NCBI RefSeq assembly: GCF_030063185.1
Contig: NZ_JASISP010000001.1
Location: forward strand, 508,534 to 572,533
Length of the DNA stretch: 64,000 nt
DNA from: Arthrobacter sp. H35-D1
GTDB taxonomy: Bacteria; Actinomycetota; Actinomycetes; Actinomycetales; Micrococcaceae
Direction: 5' to 3'
The translations under genes and the position numbers were made by a program. Shown here one piece after another: positions 16,924 through 25,134 of this stretch; position 1 is the first letter of the stretch; each line of letters begins with the position of its first letter. Below the pieces are notes generated by a model, which did not search any database, was not told where the DNA came from, and worked only from the letters and a program-made list of their open reading frames with translations.

Positions 16924-18110
16924 GGCGTATCTCCGGCCGGAACCAACACAACATGCGCCGGATCGGCGCTGAGGACCACCAAGTCCCCCGGCGTCGGAAC
17001 TGGCGACAGTGCCGGCACATCCACGGTGACACGTTCGGCAATCCCGATCAGGTCCACCTGGAGACGGTGCCCGGCCCCACGCCATTGCACAGACTCCACC
17101 CGGCCGGGCAAGCTGTTCACAGTGGACGCGGATATTTCCGGGGAACCGGGAAGCACTTGCCACGCATGAGGGCGTACCGCCACCTTGGCCCTGTCACCGG
17201 GAAACAGCGCAAACGGCGCCACAGCCCGCATCCGGTGCGCCCCCACCATGACGGAGGCGAGGGTGCCCGCCCCGGACACGACAGTGGTGGACACCGCCGG
17301 CAGCAACGAGGCTCCGCCCAGGAACTTTGCCGTAAACGCACTGGCGGGCCGGTCGTACAGTTGCGCTGCCGTGCCGATCTCTTCGAGCCGCGCGTTGCGC
17401 ATGACGGCAATCCTGTCGGCCAGCGTCAGCGCCTCGGACTGGTCGTGCGTGACGTAAACCATGGCGATCTCAGGTAGTTCCACGCGCAGCGCCTGAAGTT
17501 CAATGAGCATCTCGGCGCGCAGTGAAGCATCCAGCGCGGACAACGGTTCATCCAGTAACAAAACCCGCGGCTTGATAGCCAGTGCCCTGGCAATGGCCAC
17601 CCGCTGCTGCTGCCCGCCGGAGAGCTGGCGCGGCAACTTGTGGGCGTGGTCTTCCATGCCCACCATCTCCAACATCAACTTCACCCGGGCAGCGATCTGG
17701 GCCTTGGGCAGCTTGCGCGCCTTGAGCCCATACGCCACGTTGGCGTCAATGCGCATATGGGGGAACAAGGCGTACGACTGCACCACCACCCCGATGCCGC
17801 GTTGCGCTGGCGAGGTGCCGGTGACGTCTTCGCCGTCGAGCAGGATCCGCCCGCCGGAGGGTTGCTCAAAGCCGGCGATGGCTTTCAGCGCAGTGGACTT
17901 CCCCGAACCGGAAGGGCCCAGCAGCGCCACCGTTTCTCCGCATGCCACAACCAAATCCAGCCCGGCCAAAGCCGTGGTGGTGCCGTACGTGACCGAGACG
18001 TTGCGCAGTTCCACCGCGTTCGGCGGGTGATCAGGCACGACGCCGGACCCTTGTGTTGGGCGCAAAGGTGCAGCGTGGGTGCGGCGGGGCTTCTTCTTGG
18101 TGGACAACAT
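16920..18110 (-). CDS. phnT: ABC transporter ATP-binding protein of the AEP uptake system
   Basis: This is a 396-residue ATPase of the spermidine/iron/AEP importer type. It has Walker A GPSGSGKSTALKAIAGFE, Q-loop VVVQSYALFPHM, signature LSGGQQQRVAIARAL, Walker B VLLLDEPLSALDASLR and switch VTHDQSEALTLADR. A C-terminal TOBE-like beta domain (about residues 275-390) follows. The start chosen is MLSTKKKPRRT, with AGGAG 6 nt upstream. An in-frame ATG 90 bp earlier has no such site. About 180 bp separate it from the binding-protein gene, which is more than elsewhere in the cluster and may hold its own promoter or a processing site. Confidence 0.85.
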   Translation of the reverse strand: MLSTKKKPRRTHAAPLRPTQGSGVVPDHPPNAVELRNVSVTYGTTTALAGLDLVVACGETVALLGPSGSGKSTALKAIAGFEQPSGGRILLDGEDVTGTSPAQRGIGVVVQSYALFPHMRIDANVAYGLKARKLPKAQIAARVKLMLEMVGMEDHAHKLPRQLSGGQQQRVAIARALAIKPRVLLLDEPLSALDASLRAEMLIELQALRVELPEIAMVYVTHDQSEALTLADRIAVMRNARLEEIGTAAQLYDRPASAFTAKFLGGASLLPAVSTTVVSGAGTLASVMVGAHRMRAVAPFALFPGDRAKVAVRPHAWQVLPGSPEISASTVNSLPGRVESVQWRGAGHRLQVDLIGIAERVTVDVPALSPVPTPGDLVVLSADPAHVVLVPAGDTP

Positions 18111-18291
18111 GGTGCTCCTGGTTGGAGGTTGTGGGGGAACATTTACCGAAAAAGGCGGCGGAGCCGGTGTTTCCATAGCCCGCGTCAAGGAAGTCCGCAA
18201 GGCCGCCCGCGGCCGACGGGCCGGATAGCGGGCGAGGGAATGCCGGTCCGCCGCCAGAGGTGGGACCAGCCAGGGCGGCTGAATCAGCTAC

Positions 18292-19341
18292 TTACTGGCC
18301 GGTGGCGGTGTTGTACGCCTTGAGATCGGCGTCCAGATTGCTCAGGACGTGGTCCCAGACGGGTTGCCAGATGGTGACCCCGTCCATGGTCTTCTTCAAG
18401 GCCGTGTAGTTCTCATCGGTGGGGGTGACATCGGAACGGACCGGCAAGCCCAGGGCGGAGCTGGAAATGGTTTCCTGGACCGGCTTGGAGAGCAGGTAGC
18501 TCATCAACTTCGTGGCGTTGTCCTGGTGGGGCGCGTTGGCTGCCAGCCCCATGACATAGGGCAGGGCCAGCGTGACGCGGGACCCGTCGTCGTTCTTGGG
18601 GAAGAACACCTCAAAGCCGGACTTGTCGGCCTTGATGGACTGCAACGCCATCTGCACATCGCTGTTGGCAACACTGAGTTCACCCTTGGAAACCTTTGGG
18701 CCCAGCTTGCCGGTGGAGGCGCTGGGGCCAACGTTGTTCTTTTGCAAGTCCTTGAGGTAGCTCAGGGCCCCGTCCTTGCCCTTGAGGTGTTGGAGCAGGA
18801 GCAGCACAGCAGTGCCGTCGCCAGCCTGGCCGGGGGTGGAGTACTGGATCTTGCCCTGGTATTTCGCATCCAGCAGCTCCGCCCAGGTGTCGGGCTTGTC
18901 CGGGGCCGAGGTGTTGCGGATCATGGCCGCGTAGTTGTTGACGACGGAGACGTACATGCCGTCCTTGGACTGCGCCTCGGCGGGGATGCCGGAAACGTCC
19001 GCTGCGTTCTTTTGCAGGAGCCCATTCTTTTGCGCCTGCTGGATGAACGGGGGAAGGGTGATGATCAGATCGGCCTGCGGGTTCGACTTTTCCTTCTCGG
19101 CGCGGGACACCACTTCACCGGAGCCTGCCTCGATGACGTTGACCTTGATACCGGTGTCCTTGGTGAAGCCGGCAAAGGTGGTGCCGTACCAATCGGCCAG
19201 GCCGTCGGCACTGTAGACGGTGATCTGCTGTTCGGCACCGTTGTTATCGGCCGAGGTGGCGGTGCCGCCGCAACCGGTCATCAAGATGGCGCCGGCCGTG
19301 GTGGCGGCGAGGAGGGAGGCGAGACGGAAGGGCTTTTTCAT
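18292..19341 (-). CDS. phnS: 2-aminoethylphosphonate ABC transporter substrate-binding lipoprotein
   Basis: This is a 349-residue extracytoplasmic solute-binding protein. The signal peptide ends in ILMTGC, a lipobox-like site, so it is probably anchored to the outer face of the membrane. The body (ITVYSADGLADWYGTTFAGF at the start) resembles the family-1 iron/AEP-binding proteins annotated PhnS. Assignment to AEP follows from its place 10 bp after the FAD oxidoreductase gene and before a matching ATPase and permease pair, next to a phosphonatase-like hydrolase. A ferric-iron role is the main alternative, but iron-binding tyrosine pairs are not evident. Confidence 0.8.
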   Translation of the reverse strand: MKKPFRLASLLAATTAGAILMTGCGGTATSADNNGAEQQITVYSADGLADWYGTTFAGFTKDTGIKVNVIEAGSGEVVSRAEKEKSNPQADLIITLPPFIQQAQKNGLLQKNAADVSGIPAEAQSKDGMYVSVVNNYAAMIRNTSAPDKPDTWAELLDAKYQGKIQYSTPGQAGDGTAVLLLLQHLKGKDGALSYLKDLQKNNVGPSASTGKLGPKVSKGELSVANSDVQMALQSIKADKSGFEVFFPKNDDGSRVTLALPYVMGLAANAPHQDNATKLMSYLLSKPVQETISSSALGLPVRSDVTPTDENYTALKKTMDGVTIWQPVWDHVLSNLDADLKAYNTATGQ

Positions 19342-19351
19342 GGCGGTTTCC

Positions 19352-20530
19352 TTAGGAGATTTTCGAGAGTACGGGAGCATTTTCAAGCTGGTCAAACGTT
19401 TTGCGGGCCAAACCAAAGGAGATGGTCATCCCAATTCCGGACGTCACCGACACTGCCGAGACATTGGCCTGGACATCTTTGATGAGGAAGTTTTGGTGCG
19501 GGCTTGAGGCGTACACGCCCTGCCAGCGCTGCAGGACCTGAAGGTCTCCGGTCCCTAACAGTTGCGCAGCGGCGCGAAGGAGCGTGTCTTGGGTGTCCTC
19601 GGACAGGAACGGGTCCACGGTGCTCTCGGTGTGGTGGCTGTCACCAATGATCAACGTGCCGTCGGGGCGCTGGGTCAGCATGAGGTTCGCGTCGATGGCC
19701 AGCAGCTCCGGGCTCTTGGCCGCCAGTTCCTGCTTTAGCTCTGCGGCAGCGGCCGTTTCTGCGAAGGCCGGGTAGCGCAGCATCGAGGTGCCGGTGAGAA
19801 CGGCGGGCGTGATCCGCAGCGACGCCGGCGGGCGGACCAAGGCCATCTGCAAAGCGCAGCGGTTGACCGCAAAGGACTCGGCCAGCTCCGGGTGGACGTA
19901 GTCAAGGTCATGCCCCACACACACGATCACCCGGGAGGCACGGAAGCTGCCGCGGGAGGTGCGGACCGTGCTGCGCTGCGCGCCGTCGTCGTCCGTGCCG
20001 AAGTAGGAGGTTTGCCACGAGAAGGTGACCTGTGGCGAGCGGGCCAGCCAGTTGGCCAACTTTGCGACCGCCTCCCGGGGATCAACTCGGATGTCGTCAC
20101 GGAGCAACGCACCGGCCATGATCGCCGCGTCGCCAAGGCCCCCAAGCTGATCATGCGCAGCAGCGGCAGTGATCAGTTGCACCTGATCGGCACCGCGGCT
20201 TGCGCAGAGTTCCTCCAGCACCGCAACTTCCTGGCTGTTGCGGGCCACGGCCAAGCCGCCGGAGGCCAAGGAGGAAAAGCCTGCCAGCTTGCTGTGACGC
20301 AACCAGCCTTCGCGGGCCACGGTGGCCAACTCGAGCAGTTCCCCGGATTGTGCGGTGACACAGCAGTGCCCAAAGTTGCGGATGGAAGCGCCAACGGCCC
20401 GGGCGTCCCGATCGATAATGCGTACGCTCAGCCCGCGTGCCACGGCTTCGGCTGCATGGGCCAGACCGATGATTCCGGCACCCACAATCAGCACGTCAGT
20501 GTCGTGGAAAGGTGAAATTGATTCGCTCAT
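19352..20530 (-). CDS. FAD-dependent oxidoreductase of phosphonate loci (TIGR03364-like)
   Basis: This is a 392-residue DadA/glycine-oxidase-like flavoprotein. The N-terminal FAD site reads VGAGIIGLAHAAEAVARG (residues ~16-33), followed by an acidic residue that binds the ribose. The C-terminal end has TSGIGMTISFGLARKTFD, the usual second FAD-contact region. Proteins of this type recur beside phosphonatase-like hydrolases and AEP transporters. They are thought to deaminate AEP or an N-substituted AEP oxidatively to phosphonoacetaldehyde. No PhnW transaminase is in the window, so it probably makes the substrate for the HAD hydrolase at 21462. It is first in the minus-strand operon, divergent from the GntR gene. 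Confidence 0.8.
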   Translation of the reverse strand: MSESISPFHDTDVLIVGAGIIGLAHAAEAVARGLSVRIIDRDARAVGASIRNFGHCCVTAQSGELLELATVAREGWLRHSKLAGFSSLASGGLAVARNSQEVAVLEELCASRGADQVQLITAAAAHDQLGGLGDAAIMAGALLRDDIRVDPREAVAKLANWLARSPQVTFSWQTSYFGTDDDGAQRSTVRTSRGSFRASRVIVCVGHDLDYVHPELAESFAVNRCALQMALVRPPASLRITPAVLTGTSMLRYPAFAETAAAAELKQELAAKSPELLAIDANLMLTQRPDGTLIIGDSHHTESTVDPFLSEDTQDTLLRAAAQLLGTGDLQVLQRWQGVYASSPHQNFLIKDVQANVSAVSVTSGIGMTISFGLARKTFDQLENAPVLSKIS

Positions 20531-20581
20531 GGCAATGACTGTGCCGTGGTGGGCACGGACAATTCAAGCCAAAACAGTAGA

Positions 20582-20591
20582 TGTATAGACA
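20582..20591. promoter_or_regulatory. Candidate GntR/HutC-type operator
   Basis: TGTATAGACA is a near-palindrome that matches GT-n-TA-n-AC, the known operator core of the HutC/UTRA branch of GntR regulators. It lies 52-61 bp upstream of the FAD oxidoreductase start and 105 bp upstream of the regulator start. Binding by the adjacent UTRA protein would control the transport and oxidoreductase operon. This is inferred. Confidence 0.55.
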
Positions 20592-20680
20592 AGTTCCAAG
20601 ACGGTTCATTTAGCGCCCCGTCTGTTTACCTGTTGTTCAGTTATCTTCCCGAAATCTGGCGGGTTTCACGGCCATTGCGC

Positions 20681-20696
20681 TTGTATACTCAACTCA
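20681..20696 (+). promoter_or_regulatory. Promoter for a leaderless GntR transcript, overlapping a second half-operator
   Basis: A TATACT -10 hexamer at 20684-20689 is followed by the ATG at 20696, so transcription would begin at or next to the A of the start codon. No Shine-Dalgarno sequence is present in the 15 bases before the ATG. The surrounding TTGTATACTCAA resembles the upstream operator candidate (GTATACTC against GTATAGAC), which would allow autoregulation. Confidence 0.5.
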
Positions 20697-21448
20697 TGAA
20701 ACTGGCCTTGCATGAACAACTCCGAGACGAACTTCGGCACAGGATCGACGCCGGCCTGTGGCCTGAAGGCATCCCTGTGCCTTCGGAAGCGGAGTTGTGC
20801 CGCGAGTTTGGCGCCTCGCGCGGCCCCGTCCGCCAGGCGCTGGCGGCGCTGCGTTCCGAGGGCCTGATTGCTGGTGGACGGGGCAAGCCCCCAGTGGTTC
20901 GTCCGGCGGTGGTCTCCCAGTCGGTGGAGACGTTCATGTCTTTTACCGACTGGGCGGAGACGATGGGCAAGATACCGGGCCAAAAAACGGTGGAGATCGC
21001 CAAGCGGGCTGCGGGCCCAATCGTCGGCGAGCAGTTGGGCATGGGGAGTGAAGATCCCGTGGTGGCACTTTTAAGGTTGCGATTGTTGGATGGCGAACCC
21101 GCCATGGTGGAGCGCTCCCACTTTGTGCCCAAAGCCGGAGCGCCGCTCTTTGACTTTGACACCGATTCCGGATCGACGTTCCGCTACCTTTTGGGAGCCG
21201 GCGTTGACCTGCACAGTGCCCGGCACATTATTGATGCCGTTGCCGCCGACGCCCCGGATGCGGCCTTGTTGGGGATCGCTGCAGGGGCGCCCCTGCTGCG
21301 TGAACGCCGCGTGACGTTCTCCCGCAACGGCGACCCTTTGGAATATGCCGATGACAGGTACCGGCCAGAGCTTGCCAATTTCATGATCAGCAACACCTTG
21401 CATGGAAGGGCTCCCGTGGCCCGTGTCCAAAGCACCACAACGTCTTAA
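20696..21448 (+). CDS. GntR-family regulator with UTRA domain, phosphonate locus
   Basis: This is a 250-residue regulator. The N-terminal winged helix (about 8-75) contains IPVPSEAELCREFGASRGPVR and a wing ending in GGRGKPPVV. The C-terminal UTRA effector domain (about 95-240) has EPAMVERSHF and ends with ...YADDRYRPELANF, typical of HutC-like members. The start is the Met at 20696. The frame is open 150 bp further but runs through the promoter. It sits between the divergent AEP operon and a phosphonatase-like gene 13 bp downstream, so it probably controls both in response to a phosphonate or pathway intermediate. Confidence 0.88.
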   Translation: MKLALHEQLRDELRHRIDAGLWPEGIPVPSEAELCREFGASRGPVRQALAALRSEGLIAGGRGKPPVVRPAVVSQSVETFMSFTDWAETMGKIPGQKTVEIAKRAAGPIVGEQLGMGSEDPVVALLRLRLLDGEPAMVERSHFVPKAGAPLFDFDTDSGSTFRYLLGAGVDLHSARHIIDAVAADAPDAALLGIAAGAPLLRERRVTFSRNGDPLEYADDRYRPELANFMISNTLHGRAPVARVQSTTTS

Positions 21449-21461
21449 GGAAAAGAACACC

Positions 21462-22154
21462 ATGATTGAACTTGCCGTCTTTGACATGGCCGGAACCACT
21501 ATTGATGACCATGGGATTGTCTATCTCGCACTGCAAGATGCGGTTGAGGAAACCGGTGCCACGGTTGCCACAGCGCACCTGCAGGAGTGGATGGGGGCCG
21601 ACAAAGTCTCCGCCATCTCCGCCTTGATGGAACTCGGCGGGGAGGCGCCCACCGAGGAACGGGTGGCCGCCGCCTTTGCGCGCTTTCGTGAAATCTTGGC
21701 GGTGCGTTACACGGCGACTCCGCCCGTAGCATTGCCAGGGGTGGAGGCGGCCATCAGCGCACTGCGGGGCCGCGGCATCAAGGTCGCCTTGACCACAGGT
21801 TTTGACGACGCCGTGGCATACCCCCTGCTGGAATCATTGGGCTGGGGGATTGGCGCCGGTGTTGGCAGCACAGTTGACGCGGTTGTCACTACCTCAGATG
21901 TTGTGCAGGGGCGTCCAGCGCCGTTCATGATTCACCGGGCCATGGAAAAGACGGGGATTCACAACGTCCGCAACGTGCTCGCAGCAGGAGACACTGCCGT
22001 GGATGTTCAGGCCGGGTACAACGCCGGCGGTATCTCGGTGGGCGTCCTGACGGGGAAGCTGACACACGAACAACTTACAGCCCACCCGCACGACTACATC
22101 CTGGCCGGAGTTGTTGATATTCCCGCCTTGGCACAAACACGGCCCCCGGCATAG
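21462..22154 (+). CDS. Phosphonatase-like HAD hydrolase (phosphonoacetaldehyde hydrolase type)
   Basis: This is a 230-residue HAD hydrolase. Motif I reads VFDMAGTTIDD with nucleophile Asp8. The cap region holds MGADKVSAI with a Lys at about residue 48, where phosphonoacetaldehyde hydrolase has its Schiff-base lysine. Motif II is the Thr-Thr in ALTTGFD, motif III the Arg in QGRPAPFMI, and motif IV AAGDTAVDVQAG. The product is best named phosphonatase-like (TIGR03351 type), predicted to split phosphonoacetaldehyde into acetaldehyde and phosphate. It starts 13 bp after the GntR stop with an AAGGA site, so the two are co-transcribed. It is somewhat shorter than classical PhnX. Confidence 0.85.
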   Translation: MIELAVFDMAGTTIDDHGIVYLALQDAVEETGATVATAHLQEWMGADKVSAISALMELGGEAPTEERVAAAFARFREILAVRYTATPPVALPGVEAAISALRGRGIKVALTTGFDDAVAYPLLESLGWGIGAGVGSTVDAVVTTSDVVQGRPAPFMIHRAMEKTGIHNVRNVLAAGDTAVDVQAGYNAGGISVGVLTGKLTHEQLTAHPHDYILAGVVDIPALAQTRPPA

Positions 22155-22233
22155 AAGCAACGCAAGGGCACAAGAGGCGCCACTAGAGTGGAGATACCCC
22201 TTTCAACACACCAGCAGTAAAGAGCTTTTGACC

Positions 22234-23433
22234 ATGACCCAGCAAGAGGTCCGCCGCGCGGCCGTAGCCACCTTTGCAGTGTTCGCCATCAATGGTTTTG
22301 TTTTTGCCAGTTGGGCTGCCCGGATCCCGGCTGTCACCCGCATCCTTAAGCTGACGGCCGGAGAAATGGGCTTGCTGCTGCTCGCGATTGCCGTGGGCTC
22401 GATCATCGCACTGCCGCTGGCGGGGACTGTTGTGGGGCGGTTTGGCACAGCAAGCACTATCCGTGCTGGTGGTTTCACGGCCGCCTTGGGCGGGGTCGTC
22501 ATTGCCATCGCGTTGGCACAGCACGCCGTACCGTTGACGGCGACGGGGTTGTTCTTCTTTGGTGTGGGCATTGGCTTGTGGGATGTTGCCCAGAATATTG
22601 AAGGTTCAGACGTTGAACGGCATTTGAGCCGGACCGTCATGCCCCAATTCCATGCCGGGTTCAGCGGTGGGGCACTCGTCGGTGCACTGTTTGGGGCAGG
22701 CCTTTCTGCCCTGAATGTGAGCATGTCGCTGCACCTGCTGGCCATTGTGGCGATCGTTGCCGCGGCCATGCTGTTTGTGCCTCGATTCTTCCTGCCCGAG
22801 ACTCCCACAAGCGGTAGCAGACAAGCACCTGCGGCCAAGGTGTCCCGCGGGCGCAGTGCCTGGACTGAAAAACGTACGCTGTTGGTCGGCTTGGTTGTTC
22901 TTGGGGCAGCGCTGACCGAAGGTGCTGCCAACGACTGGATTGCCAAGGCAAGTGTTGACGGAATGGACGCCACGGAATCCGGTGGCGCCCTCATGTTTGC
23001 TGTCTTCGTGGCGGCCATGACCCTATTCAGGTTCTTTGGCGGCTGGTTCATCGACAAGTTTGGCCGTGTGTCTGTGCTGTACGCCAGCCTCGGTTCGGCA
23101 CTGGTGGGTCTGATCGTGTTTGTTATGGCACCTACCATGCTGCTTGCCGGCGTCGGCGCGGTTTTCTGGGGTGCCGGATCCGCCATGGGCTTCCCCATGG
23201 GAATGTCGGCGGCCGCCGATGATCCTGCCAGGGCAGCCGCGCGGGTGTCCGTGGTTTCAACGATCGGGTATGTCGCATTCCTGGCAGGCCCGCCTCTGCT
23301 TGGTTTCCTCGGTGACCACGTCACCATCCGCTGGGCGCTGTTGACCATTGCCGTGGCCATTGTGGCCTCGATCCTCACCGCGCCGGCGGCTAGACCCTTG
23401 CCGGAATCAGAGTTTGAACGAGCCAGAGTCTAA
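22234..23433 (+). CDS. MFS transporter, YbjJ-like
   Basis: This is a 399-residue carrier with about 12 membrane helices. The N-terminal half reads FVFASWAARIPAVTRILKL, a segment typical of the YbjJ-like MFS group, followed by the GRFGT loop. The C-terminal half has GGWFIDKFGRVSVLY. It lies 79 bp after the phosphonatase-like gene in the same direction and may be part of that transcript. It could export a by-product of phosphonate breakdown, but nothing in the sequence names a substrate. The Met at 22234 is the first that gives a normal N-terminus. The upstream in-frame extension overlaps the hydrolase gene. Confidence 0.85.
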   Translation: MTQQEVRRAAVATFAVFAINGFVFASWAARIPAVTRILKLTAGEMGLLLLAIAVGSIIALPLAGTVVGRFGTASTIRAGGFTAALGGVVIAIALAQHAVPLTATGLFFFGVGIGLWDVAQNIEGSDVERHLSRTVMPQFHAGFSGGALVGALFGAGLSALNVSMSLHLLAIVAIVAAAMLFVPRFFLPETPTSGSRQAPAAKVSRGRSAWTEKRTLLVGLVVLGAALTEGAANDWIAKASVDGMDATESGGALMFAVFVAAMTLFRFFGGWFIDKFGRVSVLYASLGSALVGLIVFVMAPTMLLAGVGAVFWGAGSAMGFPMGMSAAADDPARAAARVSVVSTIGYVAFLAGPPLLGFLGDHVTIRWALLTIAVAIVASILTAPAARPLPESEFERARV

Positions 23434-23491
23434 TGAGACAACTCATACCGTTCAAGGTATATATTCTTAACTGCGGATCATACTAAGAGTG

Positions 23492-23950
23492 TCAACCCCC
23501 TCCCAGCGGTGCACCGGGGATCGTGTCCGAGAGCCAGTGGGCGCCTGGACACGTGCGGCTGTACGTCAGGGCCATGTTGGGGATGGCACCGCTGATCCAA
23601 ATCCATAGTTTTCCGAACACCATGGCTGTCACTACCACGGCCGCCGCGGTGGCGCGTACATGCCCGGAAGGGTATGCGCCAGAATCCGCATGCACCAGCT
23701 GGCCTTCGAGCCTGGGCAGTAGGGCAAGGAGCAGCAGCACGCAGTAAATGACCATTCCGGCATTGACAGCGAAATCCAGGACGCGGTTTGCCGGGGCGAG
23801 CCAAGGGATGCGGGACGAAAGCATCAGGCGGTACCAGGCGTCGTCGAACGCAAAGAACGCCGGGTTGTTGACCGTCAGCAGCGGCGCGCCGGCACCGGCG
23901 AGCATGATGGCCGAGGCCGTGAGCGAGACCCAGAGCGGGGCTCTGTGCAC
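23492..23950 (-). pseudogene. PAP2-type phosphatase with internal deletion
   Basis: This is a 152-residue frame from a GTG. The N-terminal helix pair and the core motifs ADSGAYPSGH and SRTCPGAHWLSDT identify a PAP2 lipid-phosphatase-like protein. The first catalytic motif (KxxxxxxRP) and the helices that carry it should lie between LLLALLPRLEG and the PSGH motif. Here they are missing: only about ten residues separate the two. The C-terminus stops straight after the last catalytic motif, in a Gly-rich stretch, without the final helix. It is therefore probably a decayed gene left after an in-frame deletion. A reduced but functional variant cannot be excluded. Confidence 0.6.
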
Positions 23951-24180
23951 GAGACGGCCAGGGGGTCTAATGCCGTGGCTTTACGGATATGTGGGTATTC
24001 GGCCATGACTGGGTGCGGAACTGCAGGCGACACGGCAGGGTCATCCATTCGGACTACCCTGAACGGACCCTGATTCATCCCTTAGATAGAAGAAAACAGC
24101 GCCAACATTGCGTACGGTTGGTATAGATTCGCCACGAGGGCCACACAAAGCCCAGCAATCACACAAAAGGGGAAGTCCGC

Positions 24181-25134
24181 ATGATTGAGGCAACAAATCT
24201 GGCCAAGCGCTATGGGGCCACAGTGGCTGTTGGGGGTGTCTCCTTCACTGTCGAGCCTGGTCTGGTGACAGGTTTCCTTGGCCCCAACGGCGCCGGCAAG
24301 TCCACCACCATGCGCATGATCGTGGGCCTGGACAAACCCACAGCGGGGACCGCCACCGTCAACGGGAAAAAATATGCGGACCACCGCGATCCGTTGCACC
24401 AAGTGGGGGCGCTCCTTGACGCCAAGGCAGTGCACACCTCTCGCAGCGCCTACAACCACCTGTTGGCCCTTGCCGCCACGGCCAACATCCCCACCAGTCG
24501 CGTCAACGAAGTCATTGACATGACGGGGCTGGCAGCCGTCGCCAAGAAGAAAGCCGGCGGGTTCTCTCTTGGCATGGGGCAGCGGCTGGGCATTGCCTCG
24601 GCGCTATTGGGCGACCCGCAGACGCTGATTTTGGACGAGCCGGTGAACGGTCTGGATCCCGAGGGCGTGCTGTGGGTGCGCAACTTGGCCAAGCACCTGG
24701 CCGGTCAGGGAAAAACCGTGTTTCTTTCATCGCACTTGATGAGCGAAATGGCACTAACGGCCGACCGCCTCATCGTCATTGGCCGCGGGCAAATCATTGC
24801 CGACGCCCCCATCGCCGAAATCCTGGCCGGCACCCAACAGGCCAAAGTTCGTGTGCGCACCCCGGAAGTCACCAAGCTGAGCCAATTGATGGGCAACAAT
24901 GGTGTCCGTGTCGAATGTCATGAAAACGAAACACTCGAAGTGACGGGTCTCGACTCCCGTCAGATTGCCGCCGCCGCCTTGGAAAACCGAGTGCTTGTCT
25001 ACGAACTGACGCCGTTGACAACGTCGTTGGAAGAAGCGTACTTCAACCTCACCAAGGACTCAGTGGAGTACCACTCGCAGGAATTTTCCGACGACGCGTC
25101 GGCACCCGCCGCTGTGAAGGAGTACCAAGGATGA
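24181..25134 (+). CDS. ABC exporter ATP-binding protein, DrrA/NatA-like
   Basis: This is a 317-residue ATPase. It has Walker A GPNGAGKSTTMRMIVGL, a signature in the variant form FSLGMGQRLGIA (from about residue 126), Walker B TLILDEPVNGLDPEGV and switch VFLSSHLMSEM. A ~100-residue C-terminal extension follows, as in drug and bacitracin exporters. The start has AAGGGGAAG upstream. The stop overlaps the start of the permease gene (ATGA). The following kinase and response regulator suggest an exporter induced by a cell-surface signal. A TATAGA-like -10 element lies near 24122. Confidence 0.92.
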   Translation: MIEATNLAKRYGATVAVGGVSFTVEPGLVTGFLGPNGAGKSTTMRMIVGLDKPTAGTATVNGKKYADHRDPLHQVGALLDAKAVHTSRSAYNHLLALAATANIPTSRVNEVIDMTGLAAVAKKKAGGFSLGMGQRLGIASALLGDPQTLILDEPVNGLDPEGVLWVRNLAKHLAGQGKTVFLSSHLMSEMALTADRLIVIGRGQIIADAPIAEILAGTQQAKVRVRTPEVTKLSQLMGNNGVRVECHENETLEVTGLDSRQIAAAALENRVLVYELTPLTTSLEEAYFNLTKDSVEYHSQEFSDDASAPAAVKEYQG

